Source: Bacillota bacterium (lineage in GTDB: Bacteria; Bacillota; Desulfotomaculia; Desulfotomaculales; Desulfallaceae). From it: a DNA stretch of 64,000 bases. A model generated the notes under the pieces. The model worked only from the letters and a program-made list of their open reading frames with translations, was not told the origin of the DNA and ran no database searches. Shown piece by piece: positions 14,797 through 22,301 of this stretch. Both the position numbers and the translations under genes were made by a program. Numbering within the stretch: position 1 is the first letter of the stretch; each line of letters opens with the position of its first letter. Location: NCBI GenBank assembly GCA_023439185.1, contig JAEXOR010000028.1:6800-70799 (forward strand), written 5' to 3'.

Positions 14797-16032
14797 ATGA
14801 ACAGACAGGATTATCTATTTGTAGGTGTAGACTTGCATAAGGAAAAGCACGTAGCGGTGCTTTCGAACTGCTGGTCAGAGGTTATTGGTTCCTTTATCAC
14901 GGATAATGCCCCGGCCAAGTTTCCGAAGTTCCTACGGGACATCAAGAAAAATGCCAAAGGCACCCCGGTTATATTCGGTCTGGAGGATGTTACCTTCTAT
15001 GGCAGGAGTCTGGCCAAGTTTCTCCTGGATGAAGGGCAGATTGTAAAAGCAGTTAATTCCGCATACACCAAGCGGGAGCGGAACAGAAGCACCGCACCGG
15101 ATAAGACAGATACCAAGGATGCCGAAGCAATATGTGAAACATTAATCCGTAAGCTGCCCCAACTACCGGCTGCCAATCCCCAGGATCTATACTGGGTGTT
15201 GAAACAACTACTGGCTAATTACGAGTACCTTAACAAAATGGCCACTGGAGTTAAGAACAGCCTACAAAACCAGTTAATCCATCATTATCCCACCTACAAC
15301 AAGCTGTTCAAGGATATTGACGGTAAAGCGGCTCTGGCTTTCTATGAAAAGTTCCCCTCACCTAATATGCTTATGAATGAAACCGTTGATAGCTTGGCCG
15401 CTTTTTTGCGGGAACATAGTAATTATACACTGTCTACAAAGAAAGCTGAAAGTATACTTAATGAAGTTAATAAAAGTGGATGGAGACAGGCAGGATTCCA
15501 AAGGGAGCGGGACTCCTTAATTAAAAGCTACATCCGGACGCTAAAGTCATTTCAGGAAGAAATGCGAGAAATGGAAAAGCAAATGGGTGAGTTAATTAAA
15601 CAATCCGGCTACAAGTTAGAGACAATGCCTGGGTTGGGCACCGTAACGGCGGCTACCATTATTGCAGGCATTGGTGAGATTTCCCAGTACCCCTCTGCGG
15701 ACAAAATAGCCAAGATATCTGGTATAGCACCGTTGAACAAAAGTTCCGGTAAAAGTCAACAGCAAACCCGAAACCGTTATGGTAATCGTAGATTAAACTA
15801 TGCATTTTATATATTAGCCCTGAACCATATTCAGGTGGACAAGAATAAAAACCCTAGAAACCCCGTAATGTACAAGTATTATCAAAAGAAACAGCAGGAA
15901 GGTCGGAGCGGGAAGCAGGCCATGGTTTATGTGATGCGGAGGCTGGTTAATATTGTCTACAGCATGATGAAACATAAAACTGAATACAGACCACCTGCTC
16001 AGATTCAAAAAGCCGAGGGAGAGGCCAGTTAG
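14797..16032 (+). CDS. IS110 family transposase (DEDD)
   Basis: The N-terminal RuvC-like domain begins with LFVGVDLHKEKHVAVL and continues with FGLEDVTFYGRSLAKFL and DKTDTKDAEAICE, which supply the acidic DEDD residues. The C-terminal Transposase_20 domain is seen in LETMPGLGTVTAATIIAGIG and ISGIAPLNKSSGKS, with the Ser expected of this family. The 411 residues look full-length. The start at 14797 has GGAGG eight bases upstream. IS110 elements lack classical terminal inverted repeats, so the ends cannot be fixed by eye. Confidence 0.93.
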   Translation: MNRQDYLFVGVDLHKEKHVAVLSNCWSEVIGSFITDNAPAKFPKFLRDIKKNAKGTPVIFGLEDVTFYGRSLAKFLLDEGQIVKAVNSAYTKRERNRSTAPDKTDTKDAEAICETLIRKLPQLPAANPQDLYWVLKQLLANYEYLNKMATGVKNSLQNQLIHHYPTYNKLFKDIDGKAALAFYEKFPSPNMLMNETVDSLAAFLREHSNYTLSTKKAESILNEVNKSGWRQAGFQRERDSLIKSYIRTLKSFQEEMREMEKQMGELIKQSGYKLETMPGLGTVTAATIIAGIGEISQYPSADKIAKISGIAPLNKSSGKSQQQTRNRYGNRRLNYAFYILALNHIQVDKNKNPRNPVMYKYYQKKQQEGRSGKQAMVYVMRRLVNIVYSMMKHKTEYRPPAQIQKAEGEAS

Positions 16033-16048
16033 GCTTCTCCCAGAAGCC
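16032..16048. repeat. Hairpin at the transposase 3' end
   Basis: GGCTTCT-CCC-AGAAGCC is a perfect seven-base stem that begins at the transposase stop. It may be a subterminal structure of the IS110 element or a weak terminator. Confidence 0.6.
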
Positions 16049-16163
16049 CTATGGGTCCGTTCATAACCCTGCTCAAAACGCACAGAAAAGCCCTTATTTC
16101 CACTTTAGTTAGTTGATACAAAAGTGTTTCTGATAGCTAAAAACGATTGTAGGGCCTTTAAAA

Positions 16164-16204
16164 GCACCGTAGGAGTTTTTAAGAATTGTCAAATCAGACG
16201 GTGC
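16164..16204 (-). terminator. Possible terminator of the fliB-yjfB unit
   Basis: GCACCGT and ACGGTGC form a seven-base stem with a long loop, followed on the minus strand by TTTTAAAG. It lies about 30 bases after the yjfB-like stop. The long loop makes it a weak call. Confidence 0.45.
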
Positions 16205-16232
16205 TACTATCCTTGTTAGCAATAAACGTAAA

Positions 16233-16436
16233 CTATACGAAGGTGTCGATATTATTGTTCAAGTGAGGCAGGTTGTTTTGGGTTACGGTATGCCCAGCGT
16301 TCACTTTGTCTAGCATCCGGTTCACCAGATTACCGCTCTGCTCCGCCGTGCCCATGGCTTTCTTTAATACGGCAATACCCGCGTCCTGCTTCAACTGGAC
16401 CTGGTTCATGATTATTGAAATTGCCGCTATGTCCAT
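16233..16436 (-). CDS. YjfB-like putative motility protein
   Basis: The 67-residue product begins MDIAAISIIMNQVQLKQDAG and continues AVLKKAMGTAEQSG, which matches the small YjfB family found in flagellated Firmicutes and often encoded near flagellin genes. Its function is unknown. The ATG at 16436 has GAGG eight bases upstream; an in-frame GTG at 16445 would overlap that site. It is the last gene of the flagellar cluster before the IS110 element. Confidence 0.82.
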   Translation of the reverse strand: MDIAAISIIMNQVQLKQDAGIAVLKKAMGTAEQSGNLVNRMLDKVNAGHTVTQNNLPHLNNNIDTFV

Positions 16437-16480
16437 TCGTTTCACCTCTGTTTGCGGTGTATTATATTGCGTTCTCCGAT

Positions 16481-16830
16481 TTACTTTGCAGCATTATCTA
16501 TAATGGCTTCAGGCTTTTGACCATCATGGCTGACGTAAAAGCAGTTGGCATTACCTGGTAAGATTGCCGAAGCTACTTGAATCGCCTTGGGTTGCTGTTT
16601 TAGTGCTGGCAGTCCATTCGGAATACCCTGGTTTGCTCGTCCAGCGCGGTGATTTCTTGCTGCAGTACGTGCAGCCTGGCATTGAACTCCCGGGCCACGT
16701 CCCGGTTAATGTGGTTGTCCCTTGTGTACGTGGCCAAAGACCGCATTTCCCACAGCTTGGCCTCGATCTCTTCCAGGGCCGACATCCGTTGTGCCACCCA
16801 TTCCAGCTTCTGTTTCAGGTAATCTTTGTT
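16481..16830 (-). pseudogene. Frameshifted small helical gene next to fliB
   Basis: A helical segment with MSALEEIEAKLWEMRSLATY is open from about 16830 to a stop at 16600 but lacks a normal start: the frame upstream runs into TGA after LSINYNKDYL, with only a GTG at 16797. Near 16640 a second minus-strand frame remains open for at least 55 codons to a TAA at 16481 (NGLPALKQQPKAIQVASAIL, then FYVSHDGQKPEAIIDNAAK). That part has no start of its own but has protein-like composition. The simplest reading is one gene of about 110 codons split by a frameshift. The family is not recognised. Confidence 0.5.
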
Positions 16831-16863
16831 GTAATTGATTGATAATCATCCCCTTGGCGCATT

Positions 16864-17157
16864 TTAATTAATAAACGAATCATCGTCAAAGTCCCAGTCA
16901 TCCAGGAACGCCTTGAAGTTGGAGTCGATGATTTCCTTCAAACCCTGCAGGTCGTTGCGCTCCAGGCATTGCATCATTTGTGCAAGGCAGCGGTTCAGGC
17001 TGGCCATCTCCCGGTCAAAGATATATTCTTTGTTTTGCTGGATGAAATCTTCGAACTGCACGGTGAAACTGGCGATGGCCCGCATGGCGGATTTATAGTC
17101 TTCCATATCTATGCAGGTGATAATACGGTCCGTCAATTCCCGGAGTTTGTCTGTCAC
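16864..17157 (-). CDS. Hypothetical helical protein beside fliB
   Basis: The 97-residue product is helical and acidic, with LRELTDRIITCIDMEDYKSA, FEDFIQQNKEYIFDREM and an Asp-rich end (FLDDWDFDDDSF). No known domain is recognised. It starts 16 bases after the fliB stop and so is probably co-transcribed. Size and charge would suit a chaperone or adaptor for flagellin modification, but that is conjecture from context only. Confidence 0.7.
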   Translation of the reverse strand: MTDKLRELTDRIITCIDMEDYKSAMRAIASFTVQFEDFIQQNKEYIFDREMASLNRCLAQMMQCLERNDLQGLKEIIDSNFKAFLDDWDFDDDSFIN

Positions 17158-17173
17158 ATTTAACCGCCTTCTT

Positions 17174-18424
17174 TTACAGGTTGACCAGAGAGAGAACGTA
17201 GGGCAGGCGGTGGTAGCCCCCCTCTTTGATCATGCGCAATACGTCTTCGTAGTAAGCGGCGTTGTGGCCTATGGAACGTTCAATGGCGCTGATGACCTCC
17301 ACAATTATGTCTTCGTCCACGTTTCGCTCTTCGGCCATGCAAACGCAGACGGCAAAAAAACGGATCAGGATATAGAAGAACATCATCAGGAAATAGGCGT
17401 CCATGTACTTATGGGTGTAGTATTTCTTGGAGAAAATAAAGTTGACGAAGTAGTTTTCATAGACATGGCTGATGCCGTCCAGATGGGGTTTGTAGTATTG
17501 GTTGTAAGCCGCCAGGAAATGATGTACCTTCTCGTCGGCGATTTCGGGCAGTTCAAGCAGCTTCAACTCAAGGTAGGCCTTTTTAATCAGCAATGCCATA
17601 TCCTGCTCGGTGAGGCGGGAAAAGAGTCTTTTATCAACGGACTCTTTGACCAGCTTCATCATGAATACCGGCTGGGACGGCAACGCCGCCAACTGGGTGA
17701 TTAAACTTTCATCCAGGTTTTGCAGGTACTTTTTGATGGACTGGATGTCCCCGTCCTTCAGCTTGTCGATGACAATGCCGGTGAGGATGAGCCTGGTGTC
17801 GATGTTAATCTCCCGGAACTGCATGATGTCGATGAGCAGCGCTTCCACGTCAAAGTAGTTTGTCTTGCCCTGTTTTTTCCTTTTCAACATATCCCCAATG
17901 CTGCCGTACTGGGCGTGCAGGTCGGGGTAATCAAACCCCGGCGGATTTTGGTGGAACTCGACCATGCGCTGGTTCTTCAGGGTTTTGGCGGCGGTTTTAC
18001 AGGCATAAGTGAGAGCTATCTCAAAGCCCCGTTCGGTTTTGAAGATGGTGCGGGGGAATATCTTGCAGGTGTCGGACAAAGCATCAATGCCGTGTTTTTT
18101 CTGGATGGCGCAAAGGCCTTCCTGGCCCAGGAAGGGACAGACGGCTCTGTCAACGCTGATTACTTCCTTTTGTTGTCCGTTATCCCCTAGGGACGTTTTT
18201 TTAACGATATTCTTCAGCCGCACCGTCGCTTTGCCGGTCTTATCCTCTTGCAGGCTTTCATCCAGCATGGCGGATAATTCCTCATCTTCGGCGGCCAGCT
18301 TGTCGTACTTGTCCACGGTATCCTTGTCGATGATAATTCGCCAGCGTTTGCAACACTCGGTGCAGCGGGCGCATTTGTATTCCAGTATGTAATCAGGCAC
18401 CAGGTAGTGTTTGGCCATGGCCAT
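17174..18424 (-). CDS. fliB: Flagellin lysine-N-methylase FliB
   Basis: FliB methylates surface lysines of flagellin in several bacteria. The 416-residue protein has the family N-terminal cysteine cluster CARCTECCKRW and further cysteines in RAVCPFLGQEGLCAIQKKHG and DALSDTCKIFPR, which suggest a bound iron-sulfur cluster. The ATG at 18424 has AGGAGG five bases upstream. The gene sits directly downstream of the flagellin gene behind a terminator. Modification of this particular flagellin is inferred. Confidence 0.9.
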   Translation of the reverse strand: MAMAKHYLVPDYILEYKCARCTECCKRWRIIIDKDTVDKYDKLAAEDEELSAMLDESLQEDKTGKATVRLKNIVKKTSLGDNGQQKEVISVDRAVCPFLGQEGLCAIQKKHGIDALSDTCKIFPRTIFKTERGFEIALTYACKTAAKTLKNQRMVEFHQNPPGFDYPDLHAQYGSIGDMLKRKKQGKTNYFDVEALLIDIMQFREINIDTRLILTGIVIDKLKDGDIQSIKKYLQNLDESLITQLAALPSQPVFMMKLVKESVDKRLFSRLTEQDMALLIKKAYLELKLLELPEIADEKVHHFLAAYNQYYKPHLDGISHVYENYFVNFIFSKKYYTHKYMDAYFLMMFFYILIRFFAVCVCMAEERNVDEDIIVEVISAIERSIGHNAAYYEDVLRMIKEGGYHRLPYVLSLVNL

Positions 18425-18470
18425 GTAATCCTCCTATGCATGTTGAGTTTTTGCATCCGCAAATTAGAGA

Positions 18471-18503
18471 AAAGAGGCCCCAGGACAAGCCTGAGACCCC
18501 TTT
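18471..18503 (-). terminator. Terminator of the flagellin gene
   Basis: AAAGGGGTCTCAGG pairs with CCTGGGGCCTCTTT (with a few G-U pairs) around CTTGT and is followed by TCTC on the minus strand. It lies just after the flagellin stop and separates it from fliB. Confidence 0.8.
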
Positions 18504-18520
18504 GTCGTGCTTGGCAGCGA

Positions 18521-20248
18521 CTACCGCAGGAGCTGCAGGACATTTTGGGGTTGCTGGTTGGCCTGGGCCAGCATGGCTTGAGCTGCCTGCTGCAGGATGT
18601 TCATCTTGGTGAATTCCATCATTTCCTTGGCCATGTCTACGTCACGAATACGTGATTCCGCAGCGGTCAGGTTTTCAGATGATGTTCCGAGGTTGTTGAT
18701 GGTATGTTCTAAGCGGTTTTGGTAGGCACCAAGCTTGGACCGTTCGGCACTTACTTTTTCAATGGCATTATTAATAACTGTTACTGAAGCTGCGGCCGCT
18801 TTATGGCTTGATACATCCAGTGCATATTCCACTGTAGTGTTGTCGGTACCATCGGTTACAGCTTTATCAGAAGCGAAGCCTGTTTCTGCAGCGGTGGAAG
18901 ATATACCAAGAGCTACAGATCTCATATCGTTGACATCTAAAGATATGGCCTGATTCTCGTTTGCACCCACTTGGAAGGATAATGATTTATCATCCGTAGT
19001 AGTTGTATCTGGTGCAGTGGTTGTTGTTTCAGTGGCAGTGGTTGTAAACATTTTAGTTAATTCAAATTCTGTTGTATCTTCAACTTCAAATTCAAATTCT
19101 ATACCGTGTTGATTATAGGCTATCTTAGTTTGAGCCGTTGCATCAGCAAATTGTTCTGTAACAAGGGTGTTTCCGTCCTTATCCAAAAGTTCAACGGTAT
19201 ATTCTGTTGCAGTGTCCAACCCTGTAGCTGTTATTTTTATACCTGCTACATCCTTTATGAACTCCGGGCTAGTTGAATCTACTGTAATTTCAGTGGTAAA
19301 ACTACCATAGGTATCCCCAGGGTTTGCAACGTTAATACTGGTGTAATCATTAACAGTACCAATTGGTGTAGCTGTCATATCTGCAGCAGATCCATCCCCA
19401 TATTCGGCTAGATCAATTACAACTTTTGCACCATCGTTGAAGTTTTCCAGTTGCTCAGCAGTTATTTCAAAACTTATACCGTTGGCGTTGTAAGTGTATT
19501 TTTCAGCAGTTGCATCGTAGGCCATTTTTTGTTGATTAATATCTATGGTGTCTCCATCGCCATCTTCTGCTGCTACGCTTACAAGGAAGTCGTCACCGTC
19601 TCTTTCGATAGTTAAGTTAACAGATGCAGCAGCCTCAAGAGTTGACCAGTTAAACTGATAAGCTCCTGTGTCGTAATCAGCAAAAGTAATCTCTATATCT
19701 GGCTTTACGTCACCCTCTAAACCCGTCCAAGTCGCACCCAGCGCAAATGCCGTTTTATATTCTCCACTATCTGTTGTTATTTCTTTTGTCGTTGTTGTTT
19801 CTCCCGGGGTAACAGTTTGTTTAATCGCCCTGTCGCCATTAACCAGTTTCATGGTGTTAAACTCAGTGGTGTTTCCGATTCTGTTAATTTCAGAGGTTAA
19901 TTGGTTAATTTCCTTTTGTATTTCTCCGCGATCAACATCTACGTTTGTATCGCTGGCTGCTTGGACAGCCAGTTCGCGCATTCTTTGCAGGATAGAGTGG
20001 GTTTCGTTCAATGCGCCTTCAGCAGTTTGAATCAACGATATGGCATCCTGGGCGTTCCGGCTGGCTTGATCCAAGCCACGGATTTGTGCCCGCATCTTCT
20101 CGGAAATCGCCAAACCTGCTGCATCATCACCCGCACGGTTAATTCGTAAACCTGAAGACAACTTCTCTAACGACTTTTGCCCCATTACGTTGTTGTTATT
20201 CAACTGACGATACGTGTTCAGCGCGGCAATGTTGTGATTGATAATCAC
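18521..20248 (-). CDS. Flagellin with enlarged variable domain, GTG start
   Basis: This is the filament subunit. The conserved D0/D1 ends are present: IINHNIAALNTYRQLNNNN, SSGLRINRAGDDAAGLAISE and the C-terminal SRIRDVDMAKEMMEFTK with QQPQNVLQLLR. From the GTG at 20248 (AAGGAGG about ten bases upstream) the protein has 575 residues. The central Thr/Asp-rich region (about residues 150-500) is far larger than in a 275-residue Bacillus flagellin and probably forms extra surface domains. A sigma-28 promoter and a CsrA-type leader precede it. A start at 20350 would place part of the leader in the protein and is rejected. Confidence 0.95.
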   Translation of the reverse strand: MIINHNIAALNTYRQLNNNNVMGQKSLEKLSSGLRINRAGDDAAGLAISEKMRAQIRGLDQASRNAQDAISLIQTAEGALNETHSILQRMRELAVQAASDTNVDVDRGEIQKEINQLTSEINRIGNTTEFNTMKLVNGDRAIKQTVTPGETTTTKEITTDSGEYKTAFALGATWTGLEGDVKPDIEITFADYDTGAYQFNWSTLEAAASVNLTIERDGDDFLVSVAAEDGDGDTIDINQQKMAYDATAEKYTYNANGISFEITAEQLENFNDGAKVVIDLAEYGDGSAADMTATPIGTVNDYTSINVANPGDTYGSFTTEITVDSTSPEFIKDVAGIKITATGLDTATEYTVELLDKDGNTLVTEQFADATAQTKIAYNQHGIEFEFEVEDTTEFELTKMFTTTATETTTTAPDTTTTDDKSLSFQVGANENQAISLDVNDMRSVALGISSTAAETGFASDKAVTDGTDNTTVEYALDVSSHKAAAASVTVINNAIEKVSAERSKLGAYQNRLEHTINNLGTSSENLTAAESRIRDVDMAKEMMEFTKMNILQQAAQAMLAQANQQPQNVLQLLR

Positions 20249-20300
20249 GTTTTCATTCCTCCTTGAATTTGAAATTTCGCATCCATGCGTCGGATATCCA
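20249..20300 (-). promoter_or_regulatory. CsrA-binding leader of the flagellin mRNA
   Basis: On the minus strand CGCA-UGGA-UGCG (20278-20289) is a hairpin with GGA in its loop, the classical high-affinity CsrA site. A second set of GGA triplets is in the Shine-Dalgarno AAGGAGGA. This two-site layout matches the Bacillus hag leader, where CsrA blocks ribosome binding until FliW removes it. csrA and fliW lie immediately upstream. Confidence 0.72.
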
Positions 20301-20340
20301 AGGGTGGCCACCCCGGGAACTTGGAGCTCCGTACTAAATA

Positions 20341-20367
20341 TATTCGGCAAACACGGCCCATACTTGA
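20341..20367 (-). promoter_or_regulatory. Sigma-28 promoter of flagellin
   Basis: TCAA, 15 bases, GCCGAATA on the minus strand. The motif and flanks (CCCTCAAGT and CCGAATATATT) are shared with the flgM promoter at 25.1 kb. It begins ten bases after the csrA stop. Confidence 0.82.
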
Positions 20368-20376
20368 GGGTCTATT

Positions 20377-20613
20377 TTATTTGCGCCGGTTGAGAAATAG
20401 TTTTGCCAATGACCGTTCAATGTTTAAATCAACGGTGGACGCCGAGATATTTTCCTCTTTCACCGCCTGGTAAAGCTCGCCGCGCAAAATGGTAATCTCC
20501 ACGGGTGCGTCAATACCGATTTTAACCGTGTCCCCGGTTGTTTCAAGGATGGTAATCTTGATTTTGTCGCCAATCATAATATCCTGGTTTTTTTTACGGG
20601 TTAAGATAAGCAT
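20377..20613 (-). CDS. csrA: Carbon storage regulator CsrA
   Basis: CsrA is a dimeric RNA-binding protein that represses translation at GGA motifs. The 78-residue product has the canonical N-terminus MLILTRKKNQDIMIGDKIKI and the RNA-binding region DAPVEITILRGELY. The start overlaps the end of fliW, and flagellin follows, reproducing the fliW-csrA-flagellin order of Bacillus. Its probable main target is the flagellin leader. Confidence 0.97.
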   Translation of the reverse strand: MLILTRKKNQDIMIGDKIKITILETTGDTVKIGIDAPVEITILRGELYQAVKEENISASTVDLNIERSLAKLFLNRRK

Positions 20614-20614
20614 G

Positions 20615-21106
20615 TTAAACGCCTCTCGTCCCAGCGGAGCCGGACGGCTCTTTACTGTTTCCCGCGGGGTTGCTTATTGGCTGCGGAAATAAGTTATGCT
20701 TGGTGGTGTAGAGCGGGTTATTTAAAATTACCTGTTTGGCTTTTTTTTGCCTGGTATTGATGACTATCGGCGCCAAAAGGTTGGCGGAGACGCCGGCGGG
20801 GTTTTCCCGGGGAACGGTTAAAGCGGTTAACACCAAAATATCTTTTCGGTCTGTGGCTGCCAGTTCCTCGATCTCTGCCGGGGGTATTTCGCATGTATAA
20901 CCCTGAAAAAACTCAAAGGGATCCATAACCAATAAAGCCACGGACGGGTCGTCGACGGCCTGGAGCCAATTTAGCCTTTCGTTGTTGTCAACCGGAACGA
21001 TGATAAACCGGCGGGTATCCTCAAAACCCGGTAGTCCACTGGGAAAATGGATTATCAAATTCTCTTGCACTTCCATTGTTCCGAAGCGGGTGGTTTTAAT
21101 CCGCAT
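20615..21106 (-). CDS. fliW: Flagellar assembly factor FliW
   Basis: FliW binds either flagellin or CsrA; when flagellin is exported, FliW is freed and relieves CsrA repression. The 163-residue protein has the family blocks FGTMEVQENLIIHFPSGLPG, FIIVPVDNNERLNWLQAVDD and LLAPIVINTRQKKAKQVIL. The C-terminal 20 residues (Pro/Ser/Gly-rich) exceed the usual length and are probably disordered. It is directly upstream of csrA with overlapping signals. Confidence 0.96.
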   Translation of the reverse strand: MRIKTTRFGTMEVQENLIIHFPSGLPGFEDTRRFIIVPVDNNERLNWLQAVDDPSVALLVMDPFEFFQGYTCEIPPAEIEELAATDRKDILVLTALTVPRENPAGVSANLLAPIVINTRQKKAKQVILNNPLYTTKHNLFPQPISNPAGNSKEPSGSAGTRGV

Positions 21107-21153
21107 TATTGTTCACCCTTTTGCTTAAAGTTCAAGTTCCTGATTAAATCAAC

Positions 21154-21173
21154 AGGTGACCGTGAGGTCACCT
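21154..21173 (-). terminator. Inverted repeat between flgL and fliW
   Basis: AGGTGACC-GTGA-GGTCACCT is a perfect eight-base stem. The following minus-strand sequence (GTTGATTT) is only mildly U-rich, so it may attenuate rather than fully stop flgM-flgL transcription. Confidence 0.55.
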
Positions 21174-21210
21174 TATTATTGCCGCAAATATTCTTGTTAA
21201 TAGCATGGCT

Positions 21211-22257
21211 TTATTTTAGGAAATTGAGCAGGCTGGTTTGCAGCATTGTGCTGCTGGCCGACAGCGAGGCCTGATAGGTAAGGAGCTGCTGGGCCAGATC
21301 TATTGTGAGCCTGGAAATGTCGATGTCTTCTATATTCATCTGTACCTGGGTCAGGTTCACTTCCTGATCGAGCAGTTGGTCTTTAACCGACTCAAAATGC
21401 CTTTCCCGGGCGCCGACGGCTACCCGGTGGGCAATGATGTTGTTCATCTCAAGGTCAAGGTTGCCGTTGGCGGCGTCAATTCCCGCCTGATTTTGAGCTG
21501 TGGAAGAACCGGTGGGCGGCCATACGTCTTCTCCGGTCAGGGCGTTTCTTAATTCTTTAAGCACCTGGAAGATGCCCCCGTCCACTTCTCTGACCTCAAT
21601 ATCATTGCCGCCTACATTGATGGTTTCCGTACCTGCGGCAACGGTGCCGAAGACTCCTTTTACCGGTTCGCCTCCGCCGGTGTTCAGGACAACCGACGGC
21701 GCGTCCACGGTATGCTCGGACTGGGCCAGGATTTCCCGGGACACTCGGCCGCTGTATTCCAGGGTATTGGTATCAAAAACGATGTCCCCGCCGCGGTAAT
21801 ATATTTTATCGTCTTGTCTGATAAAGGGAGGCTGGTCGTTTTCCCGGCCGGCAAATATATATTTGCCGCCGACGGGGGTATTGGCCAGATCCACCAGGTG
21901 GTCGATCATCTTGTCGATCTGGTGGGCCAGGGCGGTGGTTTCTTCCACGCTTAAATGGCCGTTGGCGCCATGGACGGCGGTTGTTTTGGCGGTGGTCACC
22001 ACTTCCAGGACGCTGCCCAGGGTGTCGTCGGTGGAATACAGGTAGGACAGCCCGTCGTCAATGTTCCGCATGTACTGCGTATTGTATTGGATATTGCCCT
22101 TGACGGCCAGCAGGGGACTTACCGAGGACGGATCGTCGCTGGGCCTCAGGATGCGGCTGCCGGCGGACATTTGCTCCTCGGTGCGGGCCAGTTTCTGCAT
22201 GTTGTTTTGGATATTGGCGATTAGGTTGTTCGAGACCATTTTGTTGGTGACGCGCAT
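21211..22257 (-). CDS. flgL: Flagellar hook-associated protein FlgL (HAP3)
   Basis: FlgL joins the hook to the filament. The 348-residue product has the flagellin-like N-terminus MRVTNKMVSNNLIANIQNNM, the SAGSRILRPSDDPSSV block, and a C-terminal helix with VQMNIEDIDISRLTIDLAQQ. The ATG at 22257 has GAGG seven bases upstream. It follows flgK after about 45 bases in the flgM-flgN-flgK-flgL unit, whose promoter is sigma-28 dependent. Confidence 0.94.
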   Translation of the reverse strand: MRVTNKMVSNNLIANIQNNMQKLARTEEQMSAGSRILRPSDDPSSVSPLLAVKGNIQYNTQYMRNIDDGLSYLYSTDDTLGSVLEVVTTAKTTAVHGANGHLSVEETTALAHQIDKMIDHLVDLANTPVGGKYIFAGRENDQPPFIRQDDKIYYRGGDIVFDTNTLEYSGRVSREILAQSEHTVDAPSVVLNTGGGEPVKGVFGTVAAGTETINVGGNDIEVREVDGGIFQVLKELRNALTGEDVWPPTGSSTAQNQAGIDAANGNLDLEMNNIIAHRVAVGARERHFESVKDQLLDQEVNLTQVQMNIEDIDISRLTIDLAQQLLTYQASLSASSTMLQTSLLNFLK

Positions 22258-22301
22258 TTGCACACCTCTTTTTTATAGTACTCAGGAGTTATTTTATGGC
22301 C

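Noticed and set aside
20249..20350. Longer flagellin start at 20350
   Set aside because: It would translate the leader containing the CsrA hairpin and lacks a ribosome-binding site; the GTG at 20248 has AAGGAGG.
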